This document shows positions 25,586 through 34,610 of a DNA stretch of 64,000 nt, piece after piece. The DNA lies in NCBI GenBank assembly GCA_035353175.1, contig DAOPZC010000019.1, positions 1 through 64,000 on the forward strand, given 5' to 3'. The notes below the pieces were generated by a model. That model saw only the letters and a list, made by a program, of their open reading frames with translations. It had not been told where the DNA came from and made no database searches. The stretch's first letter is position 1, and each line of letters opens with the position of its first letter. The position numbers and the translations under genes are program-made. This DNA is from DAOPZC01 sp035353175 (GTDB taxonomy: Bacteria > Verrucomicrobiota > Kiritimatiellia > RFP12 > UBA1067).

Positions 25586-27919
25586 ATGATTATGCAGTAT
25601 CTGGCAGACAATGCGCTGACCGCGCAAATCAAAAAAATCGCTTTGACGGAATTGAACGCGGATTTAGTGGGCGTGGCGAATATCGCGCGCTTCGGCGGCG
25701 CGCCGCTGATGATGAGCCCGCAGGGCATTCTGCCCTCGGCGCGTTCGGTTGTCGTGATGGCGGTGCATCATCCCGACGCGGCTGTCGAGCTTGGCGGCGA
25801 AGAGCATCCGCAGAAGATCGGCCCATATTGTATTCAGTATGCCATGAACATGCGGCTGGACGAGATGAGCTACCGCATGGGGCGCTTCATCGAATCGCTG
25901 GGATACACGGCGGTGCCGATCGTTTCCTCCAATATCTGGCGCTACAAGGGCTACAAGGGACTGAAGGAACATTTCGCGCCGGACATGTCGCACCTGCATG
26001 CGGCCGTAGCGGCGGGCCTCTCCGAGTTCGGCTACTCGGGCCTGTCGATCACGCCGGAGTTTGGCGCGCGTCAGCGCTATGTATCCATCATCACCGATGC
26101 CGAGCTGACACCCTCACCGCTGGTTGAGCCCGGCTCGGTTTGCGACAACTGCATGCTTTGCAAAAAAGCCTGCCCATCTGGCGCCCTCTCCAAGGAGATC
26201 GATGGTTGGAACGAGATGGAAGCCGAGGGCAAGGTCTACCGCTATGCCCGCAAGAACCTCTGGCGCTGCGCGTGGGGCGAGCACTTCGACCTGGATCTCG
26301 ACTTGGAGATACCCGAGAAGGTTGATGAAGCGGTGATTCTGAAGTATGTCAAACGCTATGGTCGCCGCGGCGGAGAGATGGGGTGCTGCCTTAAGGCGTG
26401 CGTGCCCAAGGCGCGTCGCTATTTCGACAAGGCCTACTGCAAGAGCCCGAGGCGCAAACGCGACGTCGTGCCGCAGCCGGGGTTGGTATCGCGTGGGGTG
26501 TTCGAGAAGATACGCGGCCTGACGCAGGCGCACGGGGCGTCCTGCATCCTTTCGGTGCCGGTGGACGAGCTGCGCGCCGCGGGCGTGAAGATCGAGGACT
26601 CGAAGGCCTACCTGCCCGGCGCGAAAAGCGCGGTGGTCGTCTGTCTGGCGGCAGTCAACGATCTGGTTCGGGATGTGGCGGACGTGGACAAGGAACTGGC
26701 GCTTGAAATTACCCTTACGGCGGGAGGATTGCGCGAGACCGCCGAGAAGTTAGCGCTTCAAACCGGCTACGATGTGTCGCGCGAACTGGAGCGGACGGGG
26801 TATTCTGCGACGGGCGGAACCGAGATCAAAGAAGCCGAGGTCGCAGCGGCTGTTCACGGCGTGCCAGAGGGGCAGACGCTTTTCACGTACACGGTGCTGA
26901 CCGACGCCGAATTGCCTGCAACGGGCCTTGCTTTCAGTGCCCCGTCGGCGGAGCGCGTGGAAAATTTCACGGGCGCGTTTGAGGCTGAGGCAAAACGGCT
27001 TGGGGCCGACGTGGCAGGAGTAACGTCCATCAGTCGGCTGCAAGGAATCGCGAAGCAGGTGGCGATCGCATTTGATGGCGAGCCGGTGCTGGACGCGAAA
27101 GACACGTCCCAGATTTTCACGCCGTATCAGCCGCTCATCACCGAACGCAAGCGTCTCATCCCCGACCCGGGCACGCTGTTGCCGAATGCCAAGTCGGTAC
27201 TGGTGTTCGGTGTCGCGTTGCCTCACGGCTCTGTGGATGTCACGGCGCGGACGCCTGCGGAAGCGGTGGGGCCGTACGCGTTCGCAATCTACGAGAATCT
27301 GAATTATCTGCGCCGAATCGCGGTGCGGCTCTCGATGTGGTTGTCGCGGCAGGGGGTGAACGCTGTTTTCAGTACCGACCTGCTGGGTACGGGCTCGATG
27401 ACCGCGAGCCCGCGCGGAGCGATCCCTGACCTCTTCTCTAACCGCTTTGAGGCTTGGGCGGCGGGCTTGGGACGGTTCGCGAAGGCGGGTTTTTTGGTAA
27501 ATCCGACGTTTGGCACCAACGTGCGCTACATGGCGGTGGTGGTGGACCGGGAATTGGACGAGAGCCCGATGCTCGACAGTTTCAGGGCCGAACGCTGTGA
27601 TACGTGCGGCGAACGATGTGTGGCGGCGTGCGCAACAGGTGCATTCGGGCGAGAGGTTGCGGTGGAGTCAGGCAACGTCTGCGATGTTCTTCTTTCGGTC
27701 AGCACAAAGCGCTGCGATTGGGCCAAGCGCTATTCGCTGATCGCCGACGAAGGCTGCGGTTTCGTCGGCTGGAAGTTGAACCTGACGCCGCCAGAGACGA
27801 TCACGGCGGAAACGTTAGACGCGGCGCTGCGCCAACAGCCACCGATACCAAAATACCGGCCCTGTAATTTTGAAGCGTGCGCCATGGCGTGCCCCTATAC
27901 GAGAGAAATCAGGGGTTAG
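25586..27919 (+). CDS. Large QueG-like double [4Fe-4S] cluster protein with internally repeated modules
   Basis: A 777-aa protein, roughly twice the length of QueG. Module 1 (about 1-300) has the QueG-like N-domain (LVGVANIARFGGAP, LPSARSVVVMAVHHP) and cluster ligands C186-x2-C189-x2-C192-x3-C196P, plus a second set around C228 and C268/C272. A partial, cysteine-poor repeat covers about 300-450. Module 3 (about 455-777) repeats the N-domain (ADVAGVTSISRL, LLPNAKSVLVFGVALPHG) with C671-x2-C674-x3-C678-x3-C682, an altered spacing, and C760-x4-C765-x3-C769P. No export signal is seen, so it should be cytoplasmic. The family includes epoxyqueuosine reductase and distant reductive dehalogenases; its reaction is unknown. 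GAAGG may favour the second ATG at 25592. Confidence 0.8.
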   Translation: MIMQYLADNALTAQIKKIALTELNADLVGVANIARFGGAPLMMSPQGILPSARSVVVMAVHHPDAAVELGGEEHPQKIGPYCIQYAMNMRLDEMSYRMGRFIESLGYTAVPIVSSNIWRYKGYKGLKEHFAPDMSHLHAAVAAGLSEFGYSGLSITPEFGARQRYVSIITDAELTPSPLVEPGSVCDNCMLCKKACPSGALSKEIDGWNEMEAEGKVYRYARKNLWRCAWGEHFDLDLDLEIPEKVDEAVILKYVKRYGRRGGEMGCCLKACVPKARRYFDKAYCKSPRRKRDVVPQPGLVSRGVFEKIRGLTQAHGASCILSVPVDELRAAGVKIEDSKAYLPGAKSAVVVCLAAVNDLVRDVADVDKELALEITLTAGGLRETAEKLALQTGYDVSRELERTGYSATGGTEIKEAEVAAAVHGVPEGQTLFTYTVLTDAELPATGLAFSAPSAERVENFTGAFEAEAKRLGADVAGVTSISRLQGIAKQVAIAFDGEPVLDAKDTSQIFTPYQPLITERKRLIPDPGTLLPNAKSVLVFGVALPHGSVDVTARTPAEAVGPYAFAIYENLNYLRRIAVRLSMWLSRQGVNAVFSTDLLGTGSMTASPRGAIPDLFSNRFEAWAAGLGRFAKAGFLVNPTFGTNVRYMAVVVDRELDESPMLDSFRAERCDTCGERCVAACATGAFGREVAVESGNVCDVLLSVSTKRCDWAKRYSLIADEGCGFVGWKLNLTPPETITAETLDAALRQQPPIPKYRPCNFEACAMACPYTREIRG

Positions 27920-27982
27920 AAAGTAGAAGTTCGGTGTTGCGAGGCCTGCGGACTGGAGTCCGCGTGAAAGGGGAGCAGACGA

Positions 27983-29521
27983 ATGAAACATGTGGTAGCG
28001 GTATTTGTTACGGCGCTGGCACTGGGAGCAGGCGCGGCGGGCCAGCCTATGGATAAAGACGAGGCGCAGATCATCAAGTCGCGGATGATCCCATACCCCC
28101 AGAAAGTGGCGATCGCGGACGGACCGGTCGTGCGTATCGACGAGTCGCTTGCCGTGACAATCACGCTGACAAACCGGACAGACGGCATTGAGAAACGCAC
28201 GGCGAAGCTTTTCAAGTCGGCCTTCGGCGTGTCGCCCCGGCTGACTTTCAGGGATGACGCGTCGCTGGCGATTCCGAAGGACGGCTACCGCTTCGCCTGC
28301 GCAGCGGACACCGGTCTTACGATTGGGGCCGCGGACGAGGGCGGGCTGCTGAACGCGCTAAAGACATTGCGGCAGTTGGCCGAGCCGGAACGCGGGGTTG
28401 AGAAGATGCGCTATTATTTTCTGCCGGAGGTGTCGGTAGAGGATGCGCCCGCGATGGCCTTCCGCGGCATGCACATCTGCTGGTTTCCTGAGAACGATGC
28501 GACCTTCATTGAGAAATGCATCCGCATGGCCGCCTATTACAAGTTTAACTATGTGGTCCTTGAGCCATGGGCGGTTTTCGATTATCGATCACACCCCGAG
28601 TTCTCATGGGCTGAGAAGCGCGTAAGGGCCAAGACGATTCACCGCCTCGTGAGCTTGGCGCGCGAGCAGGGACTGGCCCTGATTCCGCAGCTCAACCTCT
28701 TCGGCCACGCGCCTGAAGCGCGGCACATTTCGGGCAAGCACCCAGTCTTGGACTTCCATCCCGAGATGCAGCCGCTGTTTGAACCGGACGGCTGGACCTG
28801 GTGCCTGAGCAATCCCGCGACACGGCGGTATTTGACCGAAATGACACTGGAACTGTACGAGGCCTTCGAGTGCCCGCCGTATTTTCATATCGGTTGTGAC
28901 GAGGCGTATTCGATGGCAACGTGTGTGGCGTGCCGCAAAGCCGACTATGCTGCGCTTTTGAAAGACCACCTGCTGTATTTTCGCGAACTCTTCCACAGGC
29001 GTGGGGCGCAGATCATGATGTGGCACGACATGCTGGTGGTTGCTGGAGATCCGCGCTGGAAAGGTTATGTCGCGATGGGATCCGCGAAAATCGGTACGGA
29101 GGCGTTGCTCGATTCGTTGCCGCGCGACATTGTGATCTGCGACTGGCAGTACTACACGGTGCCGAAAGGTAATGCCGTGCCCTGGCCGACCATGCAGTAC
29201 TTTCACGAAAAAGGATTCCCGGTGTTGGCCTGCCCTTGGAAGGACACGGAAGGGATCAAGAGCCAGGCGAGGCTTGTGCGGGATAAAGGAATGACCGGAA
29301 TGCTGTGTACGACGTGGAACTACATGCACAGCCTCGACATGTACCGGATGCTGTATGCGGGCGCCAATGCCACGTGGGGTAATGACGGGACCGGGTGGAA
29401 TCCTCAGGCGTCGTTCAACATGCATCTGCGTCAAGTCGGCTGGGACATGGGCATCAAACATTATCGCGATACGGGCGTTGCTCAGTGGCAGGTCCCTCCG
29501 GAGAACGCTTTGCTGCACTGA
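27983..29521 (+). CDS. Secreted GH20-family beta-N-acetylhexosaminidase-like protein (copy A)
   Basis: A 512-aa protein with signal peptide MKHVVAVFVTALALGAGAAG. Residues about 35-150 form the GH20b-type alpha/beta domain (IPYPQKVAIADGP to GLLNALKTLRQLAEP). The barrel begins AMAFRGMHICWFPEN and has the substrate-assisted catalytic pair in FHIGCDEAYS (Asp306-Glu307), the GH20 signature. NLFGHAPEARHISGKHP and WNYMHS are further family-like stretches. It likely removes terminal beta-GlcNAc or beta-GalNAc in the periplasm or outside. GGGGAG precedes ATG 27983. It lies between two QueG-like genes and is paralogous to the protein at 32989, with which it shares long identical blocks (for example DWxYY, FPVLACPW). 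Confidence 0.85.
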   Translation: MKHVVAVFVTALALGAGAAGQPMDKDEAQIIKSRMIPYPQKVAIADGPVVRIDESLAVTITLTNRTDGIEKRTAKLFKSAFGVSPRLTFRDDASLAIPKDGYRFACAADTGLTIGAADEGGLLNALKTLRQLAEPERGVEKMRYYFLPEVSVEDAPAMAFRGMHICWFPENDATFIEKCIRMAAYYKFNYVVLEPWAVFDYRSHPEFSWAEKRVRAKTIHRLVSLAREQGLALIPQLNLFGHAPEARHISGKHPVLDFHPEMQPLFEPDGWTWCLSNPATRRYLTEMTLELYEAFECPPYFHIGCDEAYSMATCVACRKADYAALLKDHLLYFRELFHRRGAQIMMWHDMLVVAGDPRWKGYVAMGSAKIGTEALLDSLPRDIVICDWQYYTVPKGNAVPWPTMQYFHEKGFPVLACPWKDTEGIKSQARLVRDKGMTGMLCTTWNYMHSLDMYRMLYAGANATWGNDGTGWNPQASFNMHLRQVGWDMGIKHYRDTGVAQWQVPPENALLH

Positions 29522-29572
29522 GCGTGTATGGTTGGAAATGAACGATGCGGAAACTGTGAACGATTACGGGGC

Positions 29573-29621
29573 GGATTAAGATTACGATTAAGAAGGTTGC
29601 AGGTTCTTCGTAATCCTAATC
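29573..29621. repeat. Hairpin-forming GATTA-type intergenic repeat (copy 1)
   Basis: GATTACGATTAAGAAG (29580-29595) faces CTTCGTAATCCTAATC (29606-29621) across a 10-nt loop, with two mismatches in 16 bp. Further GATTA/TAATC units extend on both sides to about 29652. The unit GATTAAGATTACGA reappears at 42756, in another intergenic gap. It lies between GH20 copy A and the second QueG-like gene. Confidence 0.6.
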
Positions 29622-29682
29622 GTACGCTTAGTCGTAATTACGATCTTAGCTGAGGTTACGGACGATTAAAGAGGAGACGAGA

Positions 29683-30633
29683 ATGAAAGCTGCTGAATTG
29701 AAAGCGAAAGCCCGCGCGTGCGGGGCTGATCTGGTGGGTATCGCGCCGGTAGCGCGTTTTGCCGAAGTGTCTCCGGACAGAAACCCGGCTGCGATTTTTC
29801 CCGAGTGCAAGTCGGTGATTGTGTTGGCGAGGCGCATCTGCCGCGGCTCGCTGCGCGGCGTGGAGGAAGGAACGAACTTCGGCAGTACCTACCAGTGTTT
29901 CGGCTATACATGGGTTGAGGACAACTTTCTGTCCCAGACTTCATATGACCTCTCGCTCTGGATCGAGGAACAGGGCTTCGAGGCCGTGCCGCTCTTCGCC
30001 TATAACGAAGCCGGTATGCCAAAAGGCGTGCCGGTCGCGTCAGATAAGCCCGCGCCGAACGTCTACATTGATCCGCGTTACGCGGTGGCGGCGGCGGGAC
30101 TGGGCGAGGTGGGATTGGGCGGCTTCATCCTTACGCCCGAGTTCGGCACGCGCCAGCGTTTTGCCTTTGTGCTGACCGATGCGGAGCTGGATGGCGATGC
30201 TGTGCGCGGCAAGACGATCTGCGGCGACTGCGGCGGGTGCGCGACGGCCTGCCCCTATGGCGCGATCCACCTGGGCAAGACGCAGACGGTCAGCGTTGAA
30301 GGCCACGCGATGCCGGTGGCGCAGGTGGACGTCGGCCTATGCGCGTCGTGCCCGAACGGGGCGTTCCTTGCGAGTGGTCGCGGCAAGGAACCGGACCGCA
30401 TTGCGGCGGCGTGCGGACGCGAATGCCTCGTCCGGCTCGAAACAGCCGGCAAGGTCGGGAACCGCTTTGAAAACACCTTCCGCAAGCGTGCCCCGTGGCA
30501 ACTGGACGCCTTCAAGCGCCCGATGACGCGCGATGCGTCCGGTGCCATGAAGGCGGTCGACGTCGGCTGCGACAAGTTTTCCGGTACTGGCGTGGTTTCG
30601 GTACATGCGACGGGTCAGGTGTTTTCGAAATAG
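29683..30633 (+). CDS. QueG-like double [4Fe-4S] cluster protein (single module)
   Basis: A 316-aa cytoplasmic protein. The N-domain carries ADLVGIAPVARFAEV and IFPECKSVIVLARRI. The mid-region GLGEVGLGGFILTPEFGTRQ is the strand-turn segment typical of QueG. Iron-sulfur ligands are C180-x2-C183-x2-C186-x3-C190P; a second group at C220, C223, C244 and C248 is arranged more loosely than in QueG. QueG reduces epoxyqueuosine in tRNA using B12, but the tRNA-binding C-terminal repeats of QueG are absent, so I do not call it QueG. GAGGAG lies 8 nt before the ATG. It is followed 8 nt later by a third paralogue, making a compact pair. Confidence 0.78.
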   Translation: MKAAELKAKARACGADLVGIAPVARFAEVSPDRNPAAIFPECKSVIVLARRICRGSLRGVEEGTNFGSTYQCFGYTWVEDNFLSQTSYDLSLWIEEQGFEAVPLFAYNEAGMPKGVPVASDKPAPNVYIDPRYAVAAAGLGEVGLGGFILTPEFGTRQRFAFVLTDAELDGDAVRGKTICGDCGGCATACPYGAIHLGKTQTVSVEGHAMPVAQVDVGLCASCPNGAFLASGRGKEPDRIAAACGRECLVRLETAGKVGNRFENTFRKRAPWQLDAFKRPMTRDASGAMKAVDVGCDKFSGTGVVSVHATGQVFSK

Positions 30634-30641
30634 GAGGTGTT

Positions 30642-31751
30642 ATGAAACTGACCTCGCAGATGATCAAAGAATTTGCGGCCTCTCTGGGGCGTCCCTGCCT
30701 CGTGGGGGTTGCGAACATTGAGCGGTTCAAGAACGCGCCGCAGCAGATGCACCCCAGCAACATTTTCCCCGAGTGCAAGTCGGTGATCTCAGTGGTCGCG
30801 CCTTTTCCGCGCGGCACATATCGCGGCATCACCGAGGGGACGCACTGGCCGAACTATACCTACTACTCGTACAACCGGCTGAACAATCTGTTCCGGCCTC
30901 GCATCACCTATGCGCTTTCGTGCTTCATCGAAGACCATGGCTGGGAGGCGGTGCCGCTTTATCCGGCCGTGCCGGAGCGCGGCGGGTTGCACGCGCCGGT
31001 GATGCCGGGACGGCCCGCGCGGGAGATCAACCTCAACGTGCGGATCGCGGCGGTGGCGGCGGGTTTGGGCGAGATCGGCTGGTCCAAGGTGTTCCTGACC
31101 GAAAAGTGGGGGCCGCGCGTGCGCATCGGCAACATTTTGACCGACGCCGAGCTGGAACCGGACCCGCTTATGAAGCCGGGCACGCTTTGCAACCGTTGCA
31201 TGAAGTGCGTGCGGACCTGCCCCGGCTGCGCGATCCCCAAACCCAGCGAGAAGCCGCCGGTCCGCATCACCATCGACGACCAAATGTATGAGTGGGGCGA
31301 CGTGTCGATGGGCCGCTGCACGCTGACACATCACGGGCTGAACCGCGAAGTGTCGCCCTTTTTGATCAAGGATTTCCCAACCGTCGATTTCAAGGTGAAG
31401 GAAAGCAAGGTGTCGGAAGAACTGGCCTATCGCATGGCCTACACGTTGGCGACCGGAACGTGGGTCGCGTCCGAGGAGTTTCCGCACGGGCATATTGTGG
31501 ACTATTATCACCAGATTCTCGGGCACGTCGGGTATTTCGCGATCTGCGGCGCGCAGGGGTGCATCCGCGGGTGCATGGACAGTCTGGAGAAGCGGCACGC
31601 GATCGAGCAGTCCGCGTTCCCGACACCGGTTTCGCCGCGCGGCCAGTGGACGCTGAGAAAGCCGGAGCAGGAGGAGTCCGTCGGTATTGCGGAGGGGGCG
31701 TGTCCGGAGCTGTACCGGGAGCCCGACTTGCAGGCGGGAAAGTGGGTGTGA
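30642..31751 (+). CDS. QueG-like double [4Fe-4S] cluster protein (third paralogue)
   Basis: A 369-aa cytoplasmic protein starting MKLTSQMIKEFAASLGRPCL after a near-perfect AGGAGGT ribosome site. The N-domain (LVGVANIERFKNAPQQM, IFPECKSVISVVAPFPRGTY) closely parallels the preceding paralogue, which has FPECKSVIVLA. The first cluster uses C183-x2-C186-x2-C189-x3-C193P; the second uses C302-x4-C307-x3-C311, with C226 as a possible fourth ligand. Homologues of this type are usually annotated only as 4Fe-4S double cluster binding proteins. Its stop overlaps the start of the acetyltransferase-like gene by one base (TGATG), so Fe-S protein and membrane acyltransferase are made together. The reaction is unknown. 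Confidence 0.78.
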   Translation: MKLTSQMIKEFAASLGRPCLVGVANIERFKNAPQQMHPSNIFPECKSVISVVAPFPRGTYRGITEGTHWPNYTYYSYNRLNNLFRPRITYALSCFIEDHGWEAVPLYPAVPERGGLHAPVMPGRPAREINLNVRIAAVAAGLGEIGWSKVFLTEKWGPRVRIGNILTDAELEPDPLMKPGTLCNRCMKCVRTCPGCAIPKPSEKPPVRITIDDQMYEWGDVSMGRCTLTHHGLNREVSPFLIKDFPTVDFKVKESKVSEELAYRMAYTLATGTWVASEEFPHGHIVDYYHQILGHVGYFAICGAQGCIRGCMDSLEKRHAIEQSAFPTPVSPRGQWTLRKPEQEESVGIAEGACPELYREPDLQAGKWV

Positions 31752-32950
31752 TGTCAGCGGAAACACAGCCAGACGCGCCCGCGAGACCTCTGCCGTTGCG
31801 CATCGCCTCCATCGATGCGTATCGCGGCCTGGTGATGTTACTGATGATGGCCGAAGTGCTGTCGCTCCGCAGCGTGGCAAAAGCGCTTCCGGAAAGCGGT
31901 TTCTGGAAGTTTCTCGCGCATCATCAGTCGCATGCCGATTGGATCGGCTGTACGCTGCATGACCTGATTCAGCCTTCCTTCGTGTTTCTGGTCGGCGTGG
32001 CCTTGCCCTATTCGCTGGCGAAGCGCTTGGCGTCGGGGCAACCTCAATGGCGGCAGACTGCGCACGCGTTCGGTCGGGCGCTGACGCTGATGTTGCTGGG
32101 CGTCTTTCTGCAGTCGGCGCACGCCGACTACACCCGGTGGACGTTGATCGACACCCTGTCGCAGATCGGCCTCGGCTACGGTTTTCTCTATCTGCTGGGC
32201 CTGCGTTCGGCGCGTGCCCAATGGGGGACTTTCGCCCTGTTGATGGTGGGATACTGGCTGTGGTTTGCGCTTTATCCCTTGCCGGACACGGGCTTCGATT
32301 GGGCGGCTGCAGGTACGAAACCCGAGAGGATGCTCTCGGGGTTTGCCGCACACTGGAGTCTCGGGACCAACCCTGCCGCTGCTTTCGACCGCTGGTTCGT
32401 GGGCCTCTTTCCGGCCGAAAGGCGGGCGTCGAACCCGGCCGGCTATACCACGCTGAATTTCATACTCACCTTTGCCACCATGATTCTCGGCCTGCTTGCG
32501 GGGGGCATTCTTCGAGGCGAACGCCCGCCCGCCGCTAAGATCCGGTGGTTCCTCGTCGTCGGCTTGGCGGCTCTCGCACTGGGATGGGTGCTGAACGAAA
32601 CCGGCCTCTGTCCGATGATCAAGAAAACCCGGACGCCGAGCTTCGTGTTCTTTAGCGGCGGCTGGTGTTTTCTTTTTTTGGCGTTCTTTTATCAGGTGGT
32701 TGACGTATGGGGCCGCCGCAAGTGGGCCTTTCCGCTGCTTGTGCTGGGGATGAACTCGATCGCCGCCTACCTGATCTCGCATTTGTGGGCAGGGTTCATT
32801 TCACGCGCGTGGGTACGCCACGCCGGCAAAGGTTTCTTCGCTTTCGCCGGGGCTCCCTATGAGCGGTTGACGCTCGGTTGTGCCGTGCTTCTGACCGAGT
32901 GGCTCATTCTCTGGTGGATGCACCGCAATAAGGTCTTTCTTCGCATTTAG
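31751..32950 (+). CDS. HGSNAT/DUF5009-like membrane acetyltransferase
   Basis: A 399-aa integral membrane protein with about 10 hydrophobic segments. The family signature RIASIDAYRGLVMLLMM opens the protein. The catalytic-histidine region SHADWIGCTLHDLIQPSFVF (His61) mirrors human heparan-alpha-glucosaminide N-acetyltransferase, where a histidine after the first helix carries the acetyl group. The family moves acetyl groups from cytosolic acetyl-CoA to amino sugars on the far side of the membrane. In lysosomes HGSNAT works just before NAGLU (GH89), and a GH89-like gene is present 13 kb upstream here. The substrate is inferred. It is translationally coupled to the preceding Fe-S protein gene. 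Confidence 0.78.
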   Translation: MSAETQPDAPARPLPLRIASIDAYRGLVMLLMMAEVLSLRSVAKALPESGFWKFLAHHQSHADWIGCTLHDLIQPSFVFLVGVALPYSLAKRLASGQPQWRQTAHAFGRALTLMLLGVFLQSAHADYTRWTLIDTLSQIGLGYGFLYLLGLRSARAQWGTFALLMVGYWLWFALYPLPDTGFDWAAAGTKPERMLSGFAAHWSLGTNPAAAFDRWFVGLFPAERRASNPAGYTTLNFILTFATMILGLLAGGILRGERPPAAKIRWFLVVGLAALALGWVLNETGLCPMIKKTRTPSFVFFSGGWCFLFLAFFYQVVDVWGRRKWAFPLLVLGMNSIAAYLISHLWAGFISRAWVRHAGKGFFAFAGAPYERLTLGCAVLLTEWLILWWMHRNKVFLRI

Positions 32951-32988
32951 AAACTCGCGATAATCGAAAACCAAAAGGGGGCGTGAAG

Positions 32989-34512
32989 ATGAACAGAAAA
33001 CGAATGACGATTGCAGTCGTGTGTTGCGTGGCCGGCCTGCTGCAGGCGGCGCCGCTGAACGAGAAGGAGGCGCGGCTCGTCAAGTCCCGCCTGGTGCCCG
33101 CACCGCAGTCGATCGCGCTGACCGACGGACCGGACGTGGTGCTGGACAAGACCGTCAGCGTGTCCTTTGCATGCGCGAAGGACGGGCCGGCCGCGGCGCA
33201 GGAAGTCGGGCGGCTGTTCAAAGAGTGGTTCGGCATCACGCCCAAGCTCGCAACTGGGAGCGCCGTGAACGCGCCGCAATTGTCGGACGCGTATCGGCTC
33301 GCGGCGTCGAAGGGGACGCTGACGATCGAAGCCTCGGACATAGGTGGCGCGCGCAATGCGATGCGTACGCTGCGGCAGATTGCGGAGCCGGTGCGCGGCA
33401 CGCGCGAACTGAAGGCGTATTTCGTACCGGAGCTGGCGATCGACGACGCACCGGCCATGTCGTTCCGCGGCTTTCACATCTGCTGGTTCCCTGAGAATAC
33501 GCCGGTGCAGATCGAGCGGTTCATCCGGTTGGCGGCCTACTACAAAATGAACAAGGTCGTGCTGGAGTCGTGGGGAACCTTTGTTTCGGAAAAGCATCCG
33601 GAGCTGAACATGCCGGGCGGCTCGATGACCATACGCGAGATCAAGCGCCTGGTCAAAATCGCGGACAGCTTGGGGGTGACGCTCATCCCGCAGTTCAACC
33701 TGTTCGGGCATGCTTCGGGGGCGCGAAGCTGTTCGCATAAACATACGATCTTGGATTTTCATCCGGAACTTCAGCCGCTGTTTGAGCCGATGGGCTGGAC
33801 ATGGTGTCTGAGCAATCCTGAGACCGCCAAGCTGATCGAAGAGCGGGTCATCGAGATGCACGATGCGTTCGGACGCCCGCCCTATTTCCACGCGGGGTGT
33901 GACGAGGCGGAAGACATGGGGACCTGCGCGGCGTGCCGCCGGACGGATTATGCGGTTGTGGTTCAGAAATATCTGACCCGCATTCATGATGTGCTGGCGG
34001 CGCGGAAATGCAGAATGATGATTTGGCATGACATGTTTTTGCAGGCTGGCGATCCGCGCTGGAAGGGCTTTTATGCCAACGGTTCCAAGCAGGCGGAGGT
34101 CATGCTGGACGGTTTGCCCCGCGACATTGTGATCTGCGATTGGTATTACGGTGCGCCGAACAAAGAGAATGTTTGGCCCACGCTGAAACATTTCAAGGAG
34201 AAAGGATTTCCCGTGCTGGCCTGCCCGTGGGAAAATCTGGAGGGTTATCGTGGACTCAGCAAAGCCGTTCAGAGTGAGAAGCTGGAAGGGATGCTTTGTA
34301 CGGCTTGGCACCACCTGTATGGGTCCAGCATGATGGCGATTTATTTTCGCGCGGCGCATGCGACCTGGGGGGCTCTGCCTGCCGGCGGCTATGAGGGTTT
34401 GGTCTTCGCCCAGCATGTGCGTCAGATCGGCTGGGAAATCCCCGTGAAAACGTACGAGGACACCGGGACCTCTAATAACCAGCTACCCGAGAAGACCGCC
34501 ACGCCGCGCTGA
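32989..34512 (+). CDS. Secreted GH20-family beta-N-acetylhexosaminidase-like protein (copy B)
   Basis: A 507-aa paralogue of the GH20 protein at 27983, with signal peptide MNRKRMTIAVVCCVAGLLQA. The GH20b-like domain (about 30-145) is followed by the barrel from AMSFRGFHICWFPEN. The catalytic pair lies in FHAGCDEAEDMG (Asp305-Glu306). The most visible difference from copy A is HAGCDE for HIGCDE, with further changes toward the C-terminus, so substrate preference may differ. ATG 32989 follows a GGGGG-type ribosome site; an upstream GTG at 32983 is less likely. It closes the accessory run and is followed by a hairpin-containing gap. Confidence 0.84.
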   Translation: MNRKRMTIAVVCCVAGLLQAAPLNEKEARLVKSRLVPAPQSIALTDGPDVVLDKTVSVSFACAKDGPAAAQEVGRLFKEWFGITPKLATGSAVNAPQLSDAYRLAASKGTLTIEASDIGGARNAMRTLRQIAEPVRGTRELKAYFVPELAIDDAPAMSFRGFHICWFPENTPVQIERFIRLAAYYKMNKVVLESWGTFVSEKHPELNMPGGSMTIREIKRLVKIADSLGVTLIPQFNLFGHASGARSCSHKHTILDFHPELQPLFEPMGWTWCLSNPETAKLIEERVIEMHDAFGRPPYFHAGCDEAEDMGTCAACRRTDYAVVVQKYLTRIHDVLAARKCRMMIWHDMFLQAGDPRWKGFYANGSKQAEVMLDGLPRDIVICDWYYGAPNKENVWPTLKHFKEKGFPVLACPWENLEGYRGLSKAVQSEKLEGMLCTAWHHLYGSSMMAIYFRAAHATWGALPAGGYEGLVFAQHVRQIGWEIPVKTYEDTGTSNNQLPEKTATPR

Positions 34513-34527
34513 CGCCGCTCCCGCGCT

Positions 34528-34570
34528 TTGCGGTTCTCCGCAACGCGTTTTCTGTCGCATCGAAAACGCG
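34528..34570 (+). terminator. Two tandem hairpins after GH20 copy B
   Basis: TTGCGG-TTCT-CCGCAA (34528-34543) is followed at once by CGCGTTTTC/GAAAACGCG (34544-34570; 9-bp perfect stem, 9-nt loop). There is no T-tract after either, but they fall between the end of the accessory run and the epimerase gene, so a termination or mRNA-end role is plausible. Confidence 0.4.
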
Positions 34571-34610
34571 GATGGGGTAAATTGTTGCCCTTCACTTATG
34601 CGGAGCAGAT

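Noticed and set aside
25586..31751. Reductive dehalogenases (organohalide respiration)
   Set aside because: No Tat signal peptide and no RdhB-like membrane anchor gene accompany them. The N-domains fit QueG-like proteins better.
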